Shown here piece after piece: positions 1 through 8,942 of a stretch of 64,000 bases of DNA. The notes beneath the pieces were generated by a model. It made no database searches, was not told the DNA's origin, and saw only the letters and a program-made list of their open reading frames with translations. The stretch's first letter is position 1. Each line of letters opens with the position of its first letter. The position numbers and the translations under genes were made by a program. Source of the DNA: Lelliottia nimipressuralis (GTDB lineage: Bacteria > Pseudomonadota > Gammaproteobacteria > Enterobacterales > Enterobacteriaceae); the NCBI RefSeq assembly GCF_004115925.1, contig NZ_SDDX01000008.1:248001-312000 (forward strand), in the 5' to 3' direction.

Positions 1-60
1 GGTCAGTTGCTTACTGGCCTTTTTGATTTTTTTCTTCCCCTTTTGCTCCCCCTCTGCCAT
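1..60 (-). CDS. possible partial gene, unrecognised
   Basis: A reading frame opens with ATG at 60 on the minus strand and runs off the left edge of the window, so only 20 codons are visible. An AAGGA ribosome binding site lies 8 bases before the ATG. The visible peptide is very rich in lysine and glutamate (it starts MAEGEQKGKKK). It is divergent from tas. I do not recognise it and infer no function. It could be a chance frame, although the binding site and spacing look good. Confidence 0.35.
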   Translation of the reverse strand, partial: MAEGEQKGKKKIKKASKQLT

Positions 61-124
61 GTTTATAGTCCTTCGTCGGGGAGATTCCTGACGCCGTCAA
101 TTTACACAGTATAGGAAGCCGGCT

Positions 125-1165
125 ATGCATTATCACCGTATCCCCCACAGCACTCTGGAGATCAGCCAACTGGGGTTGGGCACGATGACATTCGGTGAAC
201 AAAACAGCGAAGCCGATGCCCATGCGCAACTCGATTACGCCGTCAGCCAGGGGATCAACCTGATTGATGTGGCCGAAATGTACCCGGTGCCTCCGCGCCC
301 GGAAACCCAGGGATTGACCGAAACCTACGTTGGCAACTGGCTGGCGAAAAACGGCAATCGCGAAAAGCTGGTGCTGGCGTCGAAAGTCAGCGGCCCGTCG
401 CGCAATAACGACGCAGGTATTCGTCCGAATCAGATTCTGGATCGCAAAAATATCCGCGCCGCGCTGGATGCCAGCCTGAAGCGTCTGCAGACCGACTATC
501 TCGATTTATATCAGGTTCACTGGCCTCAGCGCCCGACCAACTGCTTCGGCAAGCTGGGCTATACCTGGAGCGACAGCGCGCCGGTGGTGACCCTGCTCGA
601 AACCCTGGAAGCTCTGACCGAGTGTCAGCGCGCCGGTAAGATCCGCTATATTGGCGTCTCGAACGAAACGGCGTTCGGGGTGATGCGCTATCTGCATCTG
701 GCCGATAAGCACGATTTGCCGCGCATTGTGACCATTCAGAACCCTTACAGCCTGGTTAACCGCAGTTATGAAGTGGGTCTGTCGGAAGTGACACAGTATG
801 AAGGCGTTGAGCTGCTGGCTTATTCCTGCCTCGGCTTCGGGACGTTGACCGGTAAATACCTCAACGGCGCAAAACCTGCCGGGGCACGTAATACCCTGTT
901 CAGCCGTTTTACCCGCTACAGCGGTGAGCAAACGCAGAAAGCCGTTGCGGCGTATGTTGATATCGCGAAACGTCACGGTCTGGACCCGGCACAGATGGCA
1001 TTAGCCTTTGTGCGTCGTCAGCCGTTCGTGGCAAGCACCCTGCTGGGTGCCACCACAATGGAGCAGTTGAAAACAAACATCGACAGTTTCCATCTGGAGT
1101 TGAGCGAAGAGGTGCTGGCGGAGATTGAGGCGGTGCATCAGGTTTACACCTATCCGGCACCGTAA
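125..1165 (+). CDS. tas: NADP(H)-dependent aldo-keto reductase Tas
   Basis: Cytoplasmic aldo-keto reductase of 346 residues, the same length as E. coli Tas and nearly identical to it as I remember it. The catalytic tetrad of the family is in place: Asp48, Tyr53 (in AEMY), Lys87 (in ASKVSG) and His132 (in QVHWPQ). In E. coli the gene is known for restoring tyrosine prototrophy in some mutants; its natural substrate is not firmly established. AGGAAG precedes the ATG by a normal distance. It converges on lplT, with a REP hairpin between them. Confidence 0.96.
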   Translation: MHYHRIPHSTLEISQLGLGTMTFGEQNSEADAHAQLDYAVSQGINLIDVAEMYPVPPRPETQGLTETYVGNWLAKNGNREKLVLASKVSGPSRNNDAGIRPNQILDRKNIRAALDASLKRLQTDYLDLYQVHWPQRPTNCFGKLGYTWSDSAPVVTLLETLEALTECQRAGKIRYIGVSNETAFGVMRYLHLADKHDLPRIVTIQNPYSLVNRSYEVGLSEVTQYEGVELLAYSCLGFGTLTGKYLNGAKPAGARNTLFSRFTRYSGEQTQKAVAAYVDIAKRHGLDPAQMALAFVRRQPFVASTLLGATTMEQLKTNIDSFHLELSEEVLAEIEAVHQVYTYPAP

Positions 1166-1182
1166 CGCGTTTTGATCTTGGA

Positions 1183-1212
1183 TGCCGGGTAAGGCGAAGT
1201 CGCCGCCCGGCA
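1183..1212. repeat. REP-type palindromic repeat
   Basis: Imperfect hairpin with arms TGCCGGG and CCCGGCA between the convergent ends of tas and lplT. It shares the core GCCGGGT...GGCG with the other REP-like units of this window (50627, 51424, 62029, 62081), the usual enterobacterial intergenic repeat. It may also protect the 3' ends of both transcripts. Confidence 0.7.
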
Positions 1213-1217
1213 ATCCG

Positions 1218-2411
1218 TTACCGACGACGCTGCCAGAGCCACAGCCCGGCAATTGCCAGTGCAAACAACCCACCGAACCCGACACCGATGCCCACGACCG
1301 GTAATCCCACTTTAACCGCCAGGGAATACAGCCCCAGCATCAGCAACATCGCGGTGTTTTCACCGAGATTTTGCACCGCAATCGCGTTACCCGCCCCGAC
1401 GGTCTGTTTACCACGCTCCTGCAGGAGTGCGTTCAGCGGTACAACAAAGAAACCACCGAGCATACCAATCAGGATCAGCAGCACGTAAGCCGGCAGCAGC
1501 GCATGTTGCAGGGAGAAAAACAGCACGCCGACGCCAATCAAAATCCCCGCCGGCATACAGCGCGATACGGTTTCCAGGGTGACCAGCTTCGCAGCCACAC
1601 CGGCCCCGACCACAATCCCCACCGCCACCATCGCGTTGAGATAAGTGGGCGTGGCGTTATCGGTGATCCCGAGCGCCGTCGGGACCCACAATACCAGCAG
1701 GAAGCGCAGCGTCACGCCCGCGCCCCAGAACATGCTGGTGCCCAGCAGGGAGAAGCGCGTTTCGCCGTTACGCCACAGCACGCGGCAGGCATTGAAGAAA
1801 CTGGCCGTCATCGGCGTAAAGCGCCAGGATTGCCCCGGACGCGCCACGGGCAGCGTCGGGATAAACAGGTTCGCCACGACTGCGCCCGCATACACCAGCG
1901 CACACACGCCCAGCGCGGCCAGCACATGCCAGTCCGCCAGCACGCCGCCGGCGACGGAGCCGAGCAGAATAGCGGCAATCGTCGAGGACTCCATCAGGCC
2001 GTTGGCTTTAACCAGTTTGTCGCCGGTGGTCAGTTCCCCCAGAATCCCGTATTTCGCCGGTGAATACGCCGCCGCGCCAATCCCCACCAGCGTGTAGCCG
2101 ATGAAGGGATTAAAGCCGAAGCAGATACTCGCCGCGCCCAGCAGTTTGAGACTGTTGGCGAACATCATCACGCGCCCTTTAGGGAAGCTGTCAGCCACCT
2201 GCCCGACAAACGGCGCAAAAATGATGTAAGCACCCACAAACACCATCTGCAGGATGGGCTGGCTCCAGTCCGGATAAAACTCGGCTTTCAGCAGCGCCAG
2301 CGTTGCAAATAGCAACGCATTGTCGCCAAAGGCCGAAAGGAACTGAGCGCTGGTCACCGCCATCATGCCCTTTGACCACAGGGAGGTGTTAGTGTGTACT
2401 GACTCACGCAT
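1218..2411 (-). CDS. lplT: lysophospholipid transporter LplT
   Basis: Inner-membrane transporter of the major facilitator superfamily, about 12 hydrophobic segments, 397 residues as in E. coli. It flips 2-acyl-glycerophospholipids, chiefly lysophosphatidylethanolamine, from the periplasmic to the cytoplasmic leaflet, where Aas re-acylates them. The start is set at the ATG giving MRESVHTN, which matches the E. coli N-terminus and length; the frame extends seven codons further upstream but into the aas stop. The stop of aas lies only a few bases before this start, so aas and lplT are one transcript and probably translationally coupled. Confidence 0.96.
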   Translation of the reverse strand: MRESVHTNTSLWSKGMMAVTSAQFLSAFGDNALLFATLALLKAEFYPDWSQPILQMVFVGAYIIFAPFVGQVADSFPKGRVMMFANSLKLLGAASICFGFNPFIGYTLVGIGAAAYSPAKYGILGELTTGDKLVKANGLMESSTIAAILLGSVAGGVLADWHVLAALGVCALVYAGAVVANLFIPTLPVARPGQSWRFTPMTASFFNACRVLWRNGETRFSLLGTSMFWGAGVTLRFLLVLWVPTALGITDNATPTYLNAMVAVGIVVGAGVAAKLVTLETVSRCMPAGILIGVGVLFFSLQHALLPAYVLLILIGMLGGFFVVPLNALLQERGKQTVGAGNAIAVQNLGENTAMLLMLGLYSLAVKVGLPVVGIGVGFGGLFALAIAGLWLWQRRR

Positions 2412-2415
2412 TATG

Positions 2416-4563
2416 CTATTCCGCCTCATCAACCATGCCTTTCAGCGCGACAAAATCGGGTTTACCGCTGCCGAGCACCGGTAACTGTTTCAGATAACGA
2501 ATATCGCGCGGCACGGCCAGCTCAGGCACGCCATGCTCGCGGGCGTAGTGCAGAAGCTGCTCGCGTTTCAGCTCGCTGTCGGTGGTAAAGAGCACCAGCG
2601 CTTCGCCTTTGCTGGCGTCGCTCTTAATCGCCGTGGCATGCATTTTGTCAGCAGAAACCGCTGTCGCCAGCTGTTCCACCATTTCCAGAGAGACCATCTC
2701 CCCGGCAATTTTGGCAAAGCGTTTGGCGCGGCCTTTGATTTGCACGAAGCCCTGCTCATCAAAGCGCACAATATCGCCCGTGTCATACCAGCCGGTTTCG
2801 ACCTCGCCCTGCGCGTTTTCCGCCGTCGGCGCTTCAAGCACGCCTGGGTTTTCCACGCGCAGATAGCCATTCATCACGTTTGGCCCTTTCAGCTGCAGGC
2901 GACCGCCATCTTCAATGCCCGGCACCGCTAACAGACGTGCGTCCATGCCCGGCAGAATGCGCCCGACCGTGCCAGGCTTCGCCGCCATCGGCACGTTGAT
3001 CGAGACCACCGGGGCACACTCTGTCACGCCGTAACCCTCAAGAATGCGCAGACCAAACTTGTCCTGCCAGATTTGACGGGTGCTGTCCTGCAGTTTCTCT
3101 GCTCCCGCCACCACGTAGCGCACGCGGAAGAAATCATACGGATTGGCGAAACGCGCATAGTTGCCAAGAAACGTTGAGGTGCCAAACAGCACCGTACAGT
3201 TACGGTCATACACCAGTTCCGGTACAACACGGTAATGCAGCGGGCTGGGATAGAGGAACACCTCGGCGCCCGTGAACAGCGGCGTAAACAGCCCGACAGT
3301 CAGGCCAAAGGAGTGGAAAAGCGGCAGCGCCGACATAAAACGATCGTTCGCGGTGAAGTCGGCAATGGTTTTGATCTGCTCGACGTTCGCCAGAATACTT
3401 TTATGAGAGTGAACAACCCCCTTCGGATTGCCTTCAGAACCGGAGGTAAACAGAATAATGGCCGCATCTTCCGGCTGCTGTTTAACCTGCGCCAGACGTG
3501 GCGCCAGCAGATGGGCAAAGATCCACAGCTTATCGGCAAGGGTAACGTCAGCTTTCAGATCTTCGAGGAACACCCAGCGCACCTGCTTGAGCTGCTCCGG
3601 CAGATGCCAGAGTTTGCCTTTGTCGAGGAACTGGCGCGAAGTGAAAACAGTTTTGATCTCCGCAGCCGTTATCGCGCTGGTCAGCCCTTTCACACCCGCC
3701 GTGTAGTTCATCATCGCCGGAATGCGTCCGCGCGAGACCGCCCCGAAAATCACCGCCGCGCTGATCCCGGCGTTAGGCAGCATCAGACCGATTTTTTCCC
3801 CGTGCTGGCTGTATTTTTCCAGAATACGGCCCACAAACAGGGTCTTGGTCAGCAGCTTGCGATAGGTATCGGGCGTGAAATTGATATCTTCAACGCAGTT
3901 TTTCTTCGCGCCAAAACGGTCCTGCGCGGAAAGAAGTGATTCATATAAGGTTTCGCGCGGGCGCACGGCCATGCGCGCTTCCATCATAATTTGATGGAGC
4001 ATTTCGCCTGCGATCTTGCGGCGATCCCTTGCGCGCGGTGCTTCAGGCATCGGCAGCGTGGTCGGAGGCAAAATGTGGAGGGTGATTTGCGGGAACAGGC
4101 GCTGCTTCACTAGCCCCTTCAGACGGCTGAAATAGGTCAGCTCTGCCCCTTCGATGCGCAGCGGCACCACGGTGGCTTTTGATTTCGCTGCGACAAACCC
4201 CGCGCCGTCGTAGATTTTCATCAGCGAGCCGGTCACGGTAAGACGCCCTTCCGGGAAGATCACCACCGGACGGCCCTGCTCGATCAGGCGCACCAGATGT
4301 TTAATCATCATCGGTTTGGTCGGATCGAGGGGAACAAAATCAATTAGCGGCGCCAGCCAGCGCATAAACCACTTCTGGCTGATGGAGCTGTAGACCGCGA
4401 AGACCGGACGGCCAGGCAGGAAAAGTGCCAGCAAAACGCCGTCGATAAAAGAGACGTGGTTTGGGGTGATGAGCACGCGCTCGCCGCGCAATGACTGAGT
4501 GTCCCCCGTCAGGCGGACGCGAAAGAGGATACGAAACAAGGTACGGAAGAACCCAAATAGCAT
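2416..4563 (-). CDS. aas: bifunctional acyl-ACP synthetase / 2-acyl-GPE acyltransferase Aas
   Basis: Inner-membrane enzyme of 715 residues (E. coli 719) that activates a fatty acid onto bound acyl carrier protein and transfers it to lysophosphatidylethanolamine. The N-terminal part is a PlsC-type acyltransferase with the HX4D motif (His36, Asp41) and FPEGR at 103-107. The C-terminal part is an AMP-forming acyl synthetase with the ATP signature [11 protein letters not shown] at 372-382. AGGGAG precedes the ATG. It lies directly upstream of lplT, which supplies its lysolipid substrate. Confidence 0.97.
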   Translation of the reverse strand: MLFGFFRTLFRILFRVRLTGDTQSLRGERVLITPNHVSFIDGVLLALFLPGRPVFAVYSSISQKWFMRWLAPLIDFVPLDPTKPMMIKHLVRLIEQGRPVVIFPEGRLTVTGSLMKIYDGAGFVAAKSKATVVPLRIEGAELTYFSRLKGLVKQRLFPQITLHILPPTTLPMPEAPRARDRRKIAGEMLHQIMMEARMAVRPRETLYESLLSAQDRFGAKKNCVEDINFTPDTYRKLLTKTLFVGRILEKYSQHGEKIGLMLPNAGISAAVIFGAVSRGRIPAMMNYTAGVKGLTSAITAAEIKTVFTSRQFLDKGKLWHLPEQLKQVRWVFLEDLKADVTLADKLWIFAHLLAPRLAQVKQQPEDAAIILFTSGSEGNPKGVVHSHKSILANVEQIKTIADFTANDRFMSALPLFHSFGLTVGLFTPLFTGAEVFLYPSPLHYRVVPELVYDRNCTVLFGTSTFLGNYARFANPYDFFRVRYVVAGAEKLQDSTRQIWQDKFGLRILEGYGVTECAPVVSINVPMAAKPGTVGRILPGMDARLLAVPGIEDGGRLQLKGPNVMNGYLRVENPGVLEAPTAENAQGEVETGWYDTGDIVRFDEQGFVQIKGRAKRFAKIAGEMVSLEMVEQLATAVSADKMHATAIKSDASKGEALVLFTTDSELKREQLLHYAREHGVPELAVPRDIRYLKQLPVLGSGKPDFVALKGMVDEAE

Positions 4564-4660
4564 TTCAACTCCCTTTGCCTGTTAAATTTTAGGGTTACGC
4601 TAAATTGTGGCAGATTACACGAGAAGTGCAGGCGGGAGGAGAGGTAGCGTATTTCAGGCG

Positions 4661-4746
4661 AAAAAAAACCTGCGCATCCGCGCAGGCTGGTGCAAGAGAT
4701 GAGTACGAAACCGTACCAAGAATTCTCACCAATCAATACCTCTGGG
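4661..4746 (-). ncRNA. omrA: small RNA OmrA
   Basis: On the minus strand the sequence begins CCCAGAGGTATTGATTGG, the conserved 5' seed of OmrA/OmrB, and ends in a GC-rich hairpin (arms around CCTGCGC/GCGCAGG) followed by eight T residues, a Hfq-type intrinsic terminator. Its 86 nucleotides and its place on the aas side match E. coli OmrA (88 nt). Known OmrA is induced by EnvZ/OmpR and represses outer membrane protein and curli regulator mRNAs through its 5' end. The middle differs from omrB, as expected for the pair. Confidence 0.93.
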
Positions 4747-4839
4747 ATCTTGATTGTGGCTGCTGGCAATCCGCTTCGCCAGCGCGAAAACGCAAGGGAA
4801 TGAGCCTAAGTGCAACCAGGTGTGAAAAATATCGATTGC

Positions 4840-4859
4840 TGTTACATGTTGAAGTTACA
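4840..4859 (-). promoter_or_regulatory. candidate OmpR-type site upstream of omrA
   Basis: TGTAAC-like repeats (minus strand TGTAACTTCAACATGTAACA) lie about 95-113 bases before the omrA 5' end. A TGTAA/TTACA element also sits about 110-124 bases before omrB. The shared position suggests a common activator; OmpR is the known one in E. coli. The match is by eye. Confidence 0.45.
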
Positions 4860-4862
4860 GAC

Positions 4863-4944
4863 AAAAAAAACCTGCGTATGGACGCAGGTTGGTGTAATTC
4901 GTGTTAATCAACCGGAGTCGATTTCACCTATCAATACCTCTGGG
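4863..4944 (-). ncRNA. omrB: small RNA OmrB
   Basis: Second copy of the OmrA/OmrB family, 82 nucleotides, equal to E. coli OmrB. It starts CCCAGAGGTATTGATAGGTG, the variant 5' end typical of OmrB, and ends with the hairpin CCTGCGTCCATACGCAGG and a run of eight T residues. Its first 15 bases and terminator stem resemble omrA while the centre diverges. This fits the tandem duplication known in enterobacteria. Confidence 0.93.
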
Positions 4945-5053
4945 ATCTCGACTTTAGCAATCTGTTCACATTCTCCACCAGCAGACAATCGCAACAGCCT
5001 GCCGCAAAGTGTAAGCAAAGGTTCGCTTTGACATTATTCTGACACGCTTCCCC

Positions 5054-5068
5054 GTGTAACGATTACAC
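5054..5068. promoter_or_regulatory. GTGTAA-N3-TTACAC palindrome upstream of omrB and galR
   Basis: Perfect 6-base arms with a 3-base centre. Its distance to the omrB 5' end equals that of the TGTAAC repeats to omrA, which favours an OmpR-type site for omrB. It also resembles a GalR half-site pair, but GalR operators are 16 bases long with an even centre, so this one is a base short. Confidence 0.4.
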
Positions 5069-5155
5069 TGTTTTCCCATGTTCTGCGTCACGTTTGCGAG
5101 GTGCATTGCGGGCCAGCCCTTGAATGCACCTCGGTTTTCCGCAACACTATTGAGT

Positions 5156-5171
5156 GTGTAAACGCTTACCC
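5156..5171. promoter_or_regulatory. candidate GalR operator (autoregulation)
   Basis: GTGTAAACGCTTACCC fits the 16-base GalR/GalS operator pattern GTGKAANCGNTTMCAC with one mismatch and lies 17 bases before the galR ATG. A repressor bound here would block its own gene. This is a pattern match only. Confidence 0.6.
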
Positions 5172-5188
5172 CCTAAAGAAGGTATTTA

Positions 5189-6205
5189 ATGGCGACAATT
5201 AAGGATGTGGCTCGTCTGTCGGGTGTTTCTGTGGCGACCGTTTCTCGCGTCATCAACAATTCACCGAAAGCCAGCGATGCGTCCCGTCAGGCCGTGCAAA
5301 GCGCCATGGAAACCCTGAACTATCATCCCAACGCCAACGCGCGCGCCCTGGCGCAGCAGTCGACGGAAACCGTGGGTCTGGTGGTCGGCGATGTGTCGGA
5401 TCCCTTTTTCGGCGCGATGGTCAAAGCGGTTGAACAGGTGGCGTACCAGACCGGCAATTTCCTGCTGATCGGCAACGGCTACCATAACGAACAAAAAGAG
5501 CGCCAGGCCATTGAGCAGCTGATACGCCATCGCTGCGCCGCCCTGGTGGTTCACGCAAAAGTCCTCCCCGACGCCGAACTGCTGCATCTGATGAAACAGA
5601 TCCCCGGCATGGTTCTGATTAACCGCATTATCCCCGGCTATGAGAAACGCTGCGTGGCACTGGACGATCGCTACGGCGCCTGGCTTGCCACACGCCATCT
5701 GATCCAGCAGGGTCATACGCGCATTGGTTATCTCTGTTCAAACCACCAGATTTCCGATGCCGAAGATCGTCTGCGCGGCTATTACGATGCCCTGCGCGAA
5801 AGCGGCCTGCCGTGCAACGATCGTCTGGTCACCTATGGCGAACCCGACGAGAGCGGCGGCGAGCAGGCGATGACGGAGCTGTTAGGCCGTGGGCGGAATT
5901 TCACCGCCGTGGCCTGCTATAACGATTCGATGGCCGCGGGTGCGATGGGTGTGCTGAACGATAACGGTATCGACGTACCGGCAGAAATTTCGCTGATTGG
6001 TTTCGATGATGTGCTGGTCGCGCGTTATGTGCGCCCGCGCTTAACCACCGTGCGCTATCCGATTGTGACCATGGCAACGCAGGCCGCAGAACTGGCCCTG
6101 GCGCTGGCCGAAAAACGCCCGCCGCCAGATATCACTCACCTGTTCAGCCCGACGCTGGTTCGCCGTCACTCCGTGGTTGCCCCCGCAGATCCGGTCAGCG
6201 AATAG
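5189..6205 (+). CDS. galR: galactose operon repressor GalR
   Basis: LacI-family transcription factor of 338 residues (E. coli GalR 343). The N-terminal helix-turn-helix MATIKDVARLSGVSVATVSR is followed by the sugar-binding periplasmic-type domain to the C-terminus. It represses galactose transport and catabolism genes, with galactose as inducer. AGAAGG lies 8 bases before the ATG. The gene follows aas/omrAB as in E. coli. Its last 40 bases overlap the convergent, damaged GNAT gene. Confidence 0.95.
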   Translation: MATIKDVARLSGVSVATVSRVINNSPKASDASRQAVQSAMETLNYHPNANARALAQQSTETVGLVVGDVSDPFFGAMVKAVEQVAYQTGNFLLIGNGYHNEQKERQAIEQLIRHRCAALVVHAKVLPDAELLHLMKQIPGMVLINRIIPGYEKRCVALDDRYGAWLATRHLIQQGHTRIGYLCSNHQISDAEDRLRGYYDALRESGLPCNDRLVTYGEPDESGGEQAMTELLGRGRNFTAVACYNDSMAAGAMGVLNDNGIDVPAEISLIGFDDVLVARYVRPRLTTVRYPIVTMATQAAELALALAEKRPPPDITHLFSPTLVRRHSVVAPADPVSE

Positions 6206-6642
6206 CGATAGAGATGAACGGTTTTATTCGGGTATTCCAGCGCATCGCCGATGTACTGCCAGCCGTAGCGCTCATAAAAGTCCCGGCAGGCTGACCAGAG
6301 ATGCAGCTCGGAATACCCGGCCATTGCGGCATAGCCCATCACATGCTCCTGCAACTACCCCGCCAGCCCTTTCCCGCGCGCGGCGTCGTCAACGTACAGC
6401 GCCGCCAGCCACGGAAAGAGATCCTGGCGCGTCATCAAATCACAGCGCCACAATCCGACGGTGCCCAGCAGTGTTTCGCCCTCGACCGCCACAAACGTGA
6501 GCGGCAGTGCGCCCGGCGTCTGGCTGTGTTCGATGATGCTGGCAAAGAATTCACGCGGTAAACCGTCACCAAACGCCTGCCATAGCCAGTCGGTTACGCG
6601 CTGGGCATGGTGCGCAGCGGCATAAAGGGGAATGATCTTCAC
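6166..6642 (-). pseudogene. GNAT-family N-acetyltransferase interrupted by an amber codon
   Basis: The 5' part (6642 to 6358) encodes 95 residues of a GNAT domain, with the acetyl-CoA binding motif ARGKGLAG at its very end. It then meets TAG at 6355-6357. The frame stays open past this codon for 62 more codons (LQEHVMGYAAMAGY...), the expected C-terminal half of a GNAT protein. A CAG (Gln) to TAG change explains the break, since homologues often have Gln-Leu after GKGLA. The gene starts with GTG overlapping the TGA of the GntR gene (GTGA), so it was translationally coupled to it. Readthrough or a sequencing error cannot be excluded. The 3' end overlaps galR tail to tail. Confidence 0.75.
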
Positions 6643-7412
6643 ACCAGTTTCCCCTGGAAAAGCGGGACAGATTCAAAAAGATAGCCGTCAAAATCCGGCG
6701 CGTCTTCATCCGACAGCTCCAGCAGGCTTTTTTTGACGTTTTCCAGGTGCTGGAACATGGCCTGCCACGCCCCCATCACGTCGCGACGACGCAGGGCCGC
6801 GAGAATGGTCTGGCGATCGCCAAGCCACTTCAGGCGATATGCGCGGCTGGCGATGTGAACGTTGAACTGCTGCCACAGCGGGCTGCTGTCCATGTGGTGC
6901 CAGACGCTCTCGACAGTCGCCAGCAGCATCTGGTTTTGCGTTGCGCCTGCCAGCACCAGGTGAAACATTTTGTTGTTATCCTGGCTGTGATCGTCGGCGG
7001 CAATGGCGCGCTGCTCCTGCTCGATGATGCGACGCAGATTATCAATATCCGCGCGGGTCGCCATTTTCGCGGCAAAGGCGGCAATATTGCTTTCGAGCAG
7101 CTGGCGCGCCTGCAAAATCTCAAACGGGCCGACGTCGCTATTTAAAAAGCGCTCTTCCTCGTTTTCGTGCTCTTCGGGGATGCGCATCACGTAAACGCCG
7201 GAACCCTGACGGATATCGACGGTACCCTGCAACTCCAGCATGAGTAAGGCTTCGCGCACGATGGTGCGGCTGACGCCGTACGTCTCGGCGATATTGCGCT
7301 CAGGCGGCAGACGGGACCCCACAGGATAGTGACCGTCGATGATTTGCGTGCGCAGATCATCGCCAATCTCCTGGTACTGTTTTTTTTCTGGCGGAACGAC
7401 GGCCTTCTCCAC
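6639..7412 (-). CDS. GntR-family (FadR/UxuR-like) transcriptional regulator
   Basis: DNA-binding regulator with an N-terminal winged helix (signature RLPPERNIAETYGVSRTIVR) and a C-terminal FCD ligand domain (GPFEILQARQLLESNIAAF onward). It is most like UxuR/ExuR, including the final DGYLFES segment. The start chosen is GTG at 7412, with AGGTG 5 bases upstream. This gives 257 residues, the length I recall for UxuR, with 12 residues before the conserved YQEIG. The longer frame from ATG at 7457 has its Shine-Dalgarno directly against the ATG, inside a hairpin loop. It follows the GH1 gene by about 95 bases and is coupled to the GNAT gene. It probably controls the PTS-GH1 operon; the ligand is unknown. 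Confidence 0.85.
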   Translation of the reverse strand: MEKAVVPPEKKQYQEIGDDLRTQIIDGHYPVGSRLPPERNIAETYGVSRTIVREALLMLELQGTVDIRQGSGVYVMRIPEEHENEEERFLNSDVGPFEILQARQLLESNIAAFAAKMATRADIDNLRRIIEQEQRAIAADDHSQDNNKMFHLVLAGATQNQMLLATVESVWHHMDSSPLWQQFNVHIASRAYRLKWLGDRQTILAALRRRDVMGAWQAMFQHLENVKKSLLELSDEDAPDFDGYLFESVPLFQGKLV

Positions 7413-7447
7413 GATTTCACCTGTACTTACAGTTGAGTTGACGCTCG

Positions 7448-7467
7448 GGCCGGGCATCCTCCCGGCC
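7448..7467. other. perfect hairpin before the GntR gene
   Basis: Seven-base arms GGCCGGG and CCCGGCC enclose six bases. Read on the minus strand the loop is AGGATG, which contains a Shine-Dalgarno core and an ATG in the GntR frame. No T run follows, so it is not a classic terminator. It may separate GH1 expression from GntR expression. Confidence 0.5.
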
Positions 7468-7507
7468 AGTTGGCGGCTATTTTACCAGAACCTGCGTCGT
7501 GATTAGC

Positions 7508-8935
7508 CTATTTCCATTCATCATCGACAGTCAGCGTCAGCGTGCGTTCATCACGCAGCTTTCGGAACCACGCCACCGACGTTTTCGCCCGGCGGGCGCG
7601 GTTATCGGCCAGATCGATTTCAATCAGGCCATAGCGGTTTTTGAACGCGTTCATCGGCGAGACGTTATCGGTGAACGCCCACAGCATGTAGCCGTGGCAG
7701 TTTGCCCCCTCTTCGCGCGCCAGCAGCGTGTAATAGAGGTGCTCGCTGATAAACGCGATACGATAATCATCGGCAATAACCCCGTCGCTGCCCCGGAACT
7801 GCCCTTCGTTTTCCACCCCCATTCCGCTTTCCGCCACAAACCACGGGATGTTGCGATAGTCGTTTTTGATACGCATCGCCATGTCGTAGATGATTCGTGG
7901 ATAAATTTCCCAGCCGCGCGAGGCGTTCATTTTGCGCCCCGGCAGCTCGAACGGTTCGTAGTAGTAGGCCGGATGGAAGGGCGTTTCCGGATGCCAGGCC
8001 CGTGACGGGGCTTTGACCCGGTGCGGATAATAAAGGTTGATCCCCAGCTCATCGACGGTGTTTTCGGCAATGATTGCCAGCTCATCCGCGCTGTACTCCC
8101 ACTGCACATGGTGCTGCTCAAGTAAGGTAAACAGCGCCTGTGGATAGCGCCCATGTACCAGCGGGTCGAGAAAGACGCGGTTATAGAACAGATCGTAGAT
8201 CTCTGCCGCGCGCACGTCATGGGGCGCTTTCGAGCGCGGATAGGTCACTTCCGGATTCAGGATGCAGCCCACGGTTCCCCGGTAGCCTTTCTCATGGAAC
8301 AGCTTCACCACTTTCGCCGTCGCCAGCACTTTGTGATGGTTCCACTGCATCCAGGTGCCTGTGTTCTGCTCGTAGGGCCAGCGCAGCGCGTCGAGATAAA
8401 CGCGCGTCTGCACCACAATCGGCTCGTTGAAGGTGAACCAGCGCGTTACTTTCCCGTGATAACGTGCAAACACTTTTTCGGCGTAACGCACAAAGAGTTC
8501 CACCACCTGCTTCGAGGCCCAGCCGCCGTAGGTTTCCAGCAGCGCACCCGGTAGCTCGTAGTGCTCCAGGCAGATCATCGGCTCGATGCCCTGAAGGTGC
8601 ATTTCGTCGAACAGAGCATCGTAATACGCCGCGTACTCTTCATCGACGGTTACGTTTTCGTAATCGGTCAAAAACCGCGACCAGTTAATAGAGGTACGAT
8701 AGTGCGTCAGCCCGGCCTGTTTCATCAGCGCCACGTCTTCGCGGAAGCGGTTGATAAAATCGGTCGCCACCGCCGGGCCGTAGCCGTTATGCCAGACGTG
8801 ACGATCGTTTTTGTACCAGAGATCGATCCACGAATCCTGCCCCTCTTTTTTGCCGCTCCAGCCTTCCGTTTGCCAGGCCGACGCGGCGGCACCCAGAATA
8901 AAATCCTGCGGGATCGAGATGTGTTTTGTGCTCAT
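7508..8935 (-). CDS. glycoside hydrolase family 1, probable 6-phospho-beta-glucosidase
   Basis: Cytoplasmic GH1 enzyme of 475 residues that should hydrolyse a phosphorylated beta-glucoside delivered by the adjacent PTS. The acid/base glutamate is in TFNEP (Glu171) and the nucleophile in FVAESGMG (Glu369), where the usual ENG is replaced by ESG. It is clearly distinct from BglA at 49151 and from E. coli AscB. The start is the ATG giving MSTKHIS, with GAGGAT upstream; the frame extends 25 codons further into the EIIC gene. It begins 7 bases after the EIIC stop, so the two form an operon. Substrate specificity cannot be read from the sequence. Confidence 0.9.
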   Translation of the reverse strand: MSTKHISIPQDFILGAAASAWQTEGWSGKKEGQDSWIDLWYKNDRHVWHNGYGPAVATDFINRFREDVALMKQAGLTHYRTSINWSRFLTDYENVTVDEEYAAYYDALFDEMHLQGIEPMICLEHYELPGALLETYGGWASKQVVELFVRYAEKVFARYHGKVTRWFTFNEPIVVQTRVYLDALRWPYEQNTGTWMQWNHHKVLATAKVVKLFHEKGYRGTVGCILNPEVTYPRSKAPHDVRAAEIYDLFYNRVFLDPLVHGRYPQALFTLLEQHHVQWEYSADELAIIAENTVDELGINLYYPHRVKAPSRAWHPETPFHPAYYYEPFELPGRKMNASRGWEIYPRIIYDMAMRIKNDYRNIPWFVAESGMGVENEGQFRGSDGVIADDYRIAFISEHLYYTLLAREEGANCHGYMLWAFTDNVSPMNAFKNRYGLIEIDLADNRARRAKTSVAWFRKLRDERTLTLTVDDEWK

Positions 8936-8942
8936 GAGATCC

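Larger units (their letters stand above)
4564..5188. other. 625-base aas-galR intergenic region
   Basis: This stretch has no supported protein gene. It holds the two small RNA genes omrA and omrB on the minus strand, their upstream regulatory sites, and the galR promoter region with an operator-like palindrome next to the galR start. The layout is the same as between aas and galR in E. coli. Confidence 0.85.

Noticed and set aside
506..976. 156-codon minus-strand frame inside tas
   Set aside because: Antisense shadow of tas with no homology I recognise; tas is conserved over its whole length.
4863..4944. Idea that omrA and omrB are a CRISPR-like repeat pair
   Set aside because: Only two units with matching ends and terminators, and they align with known small RNAs.
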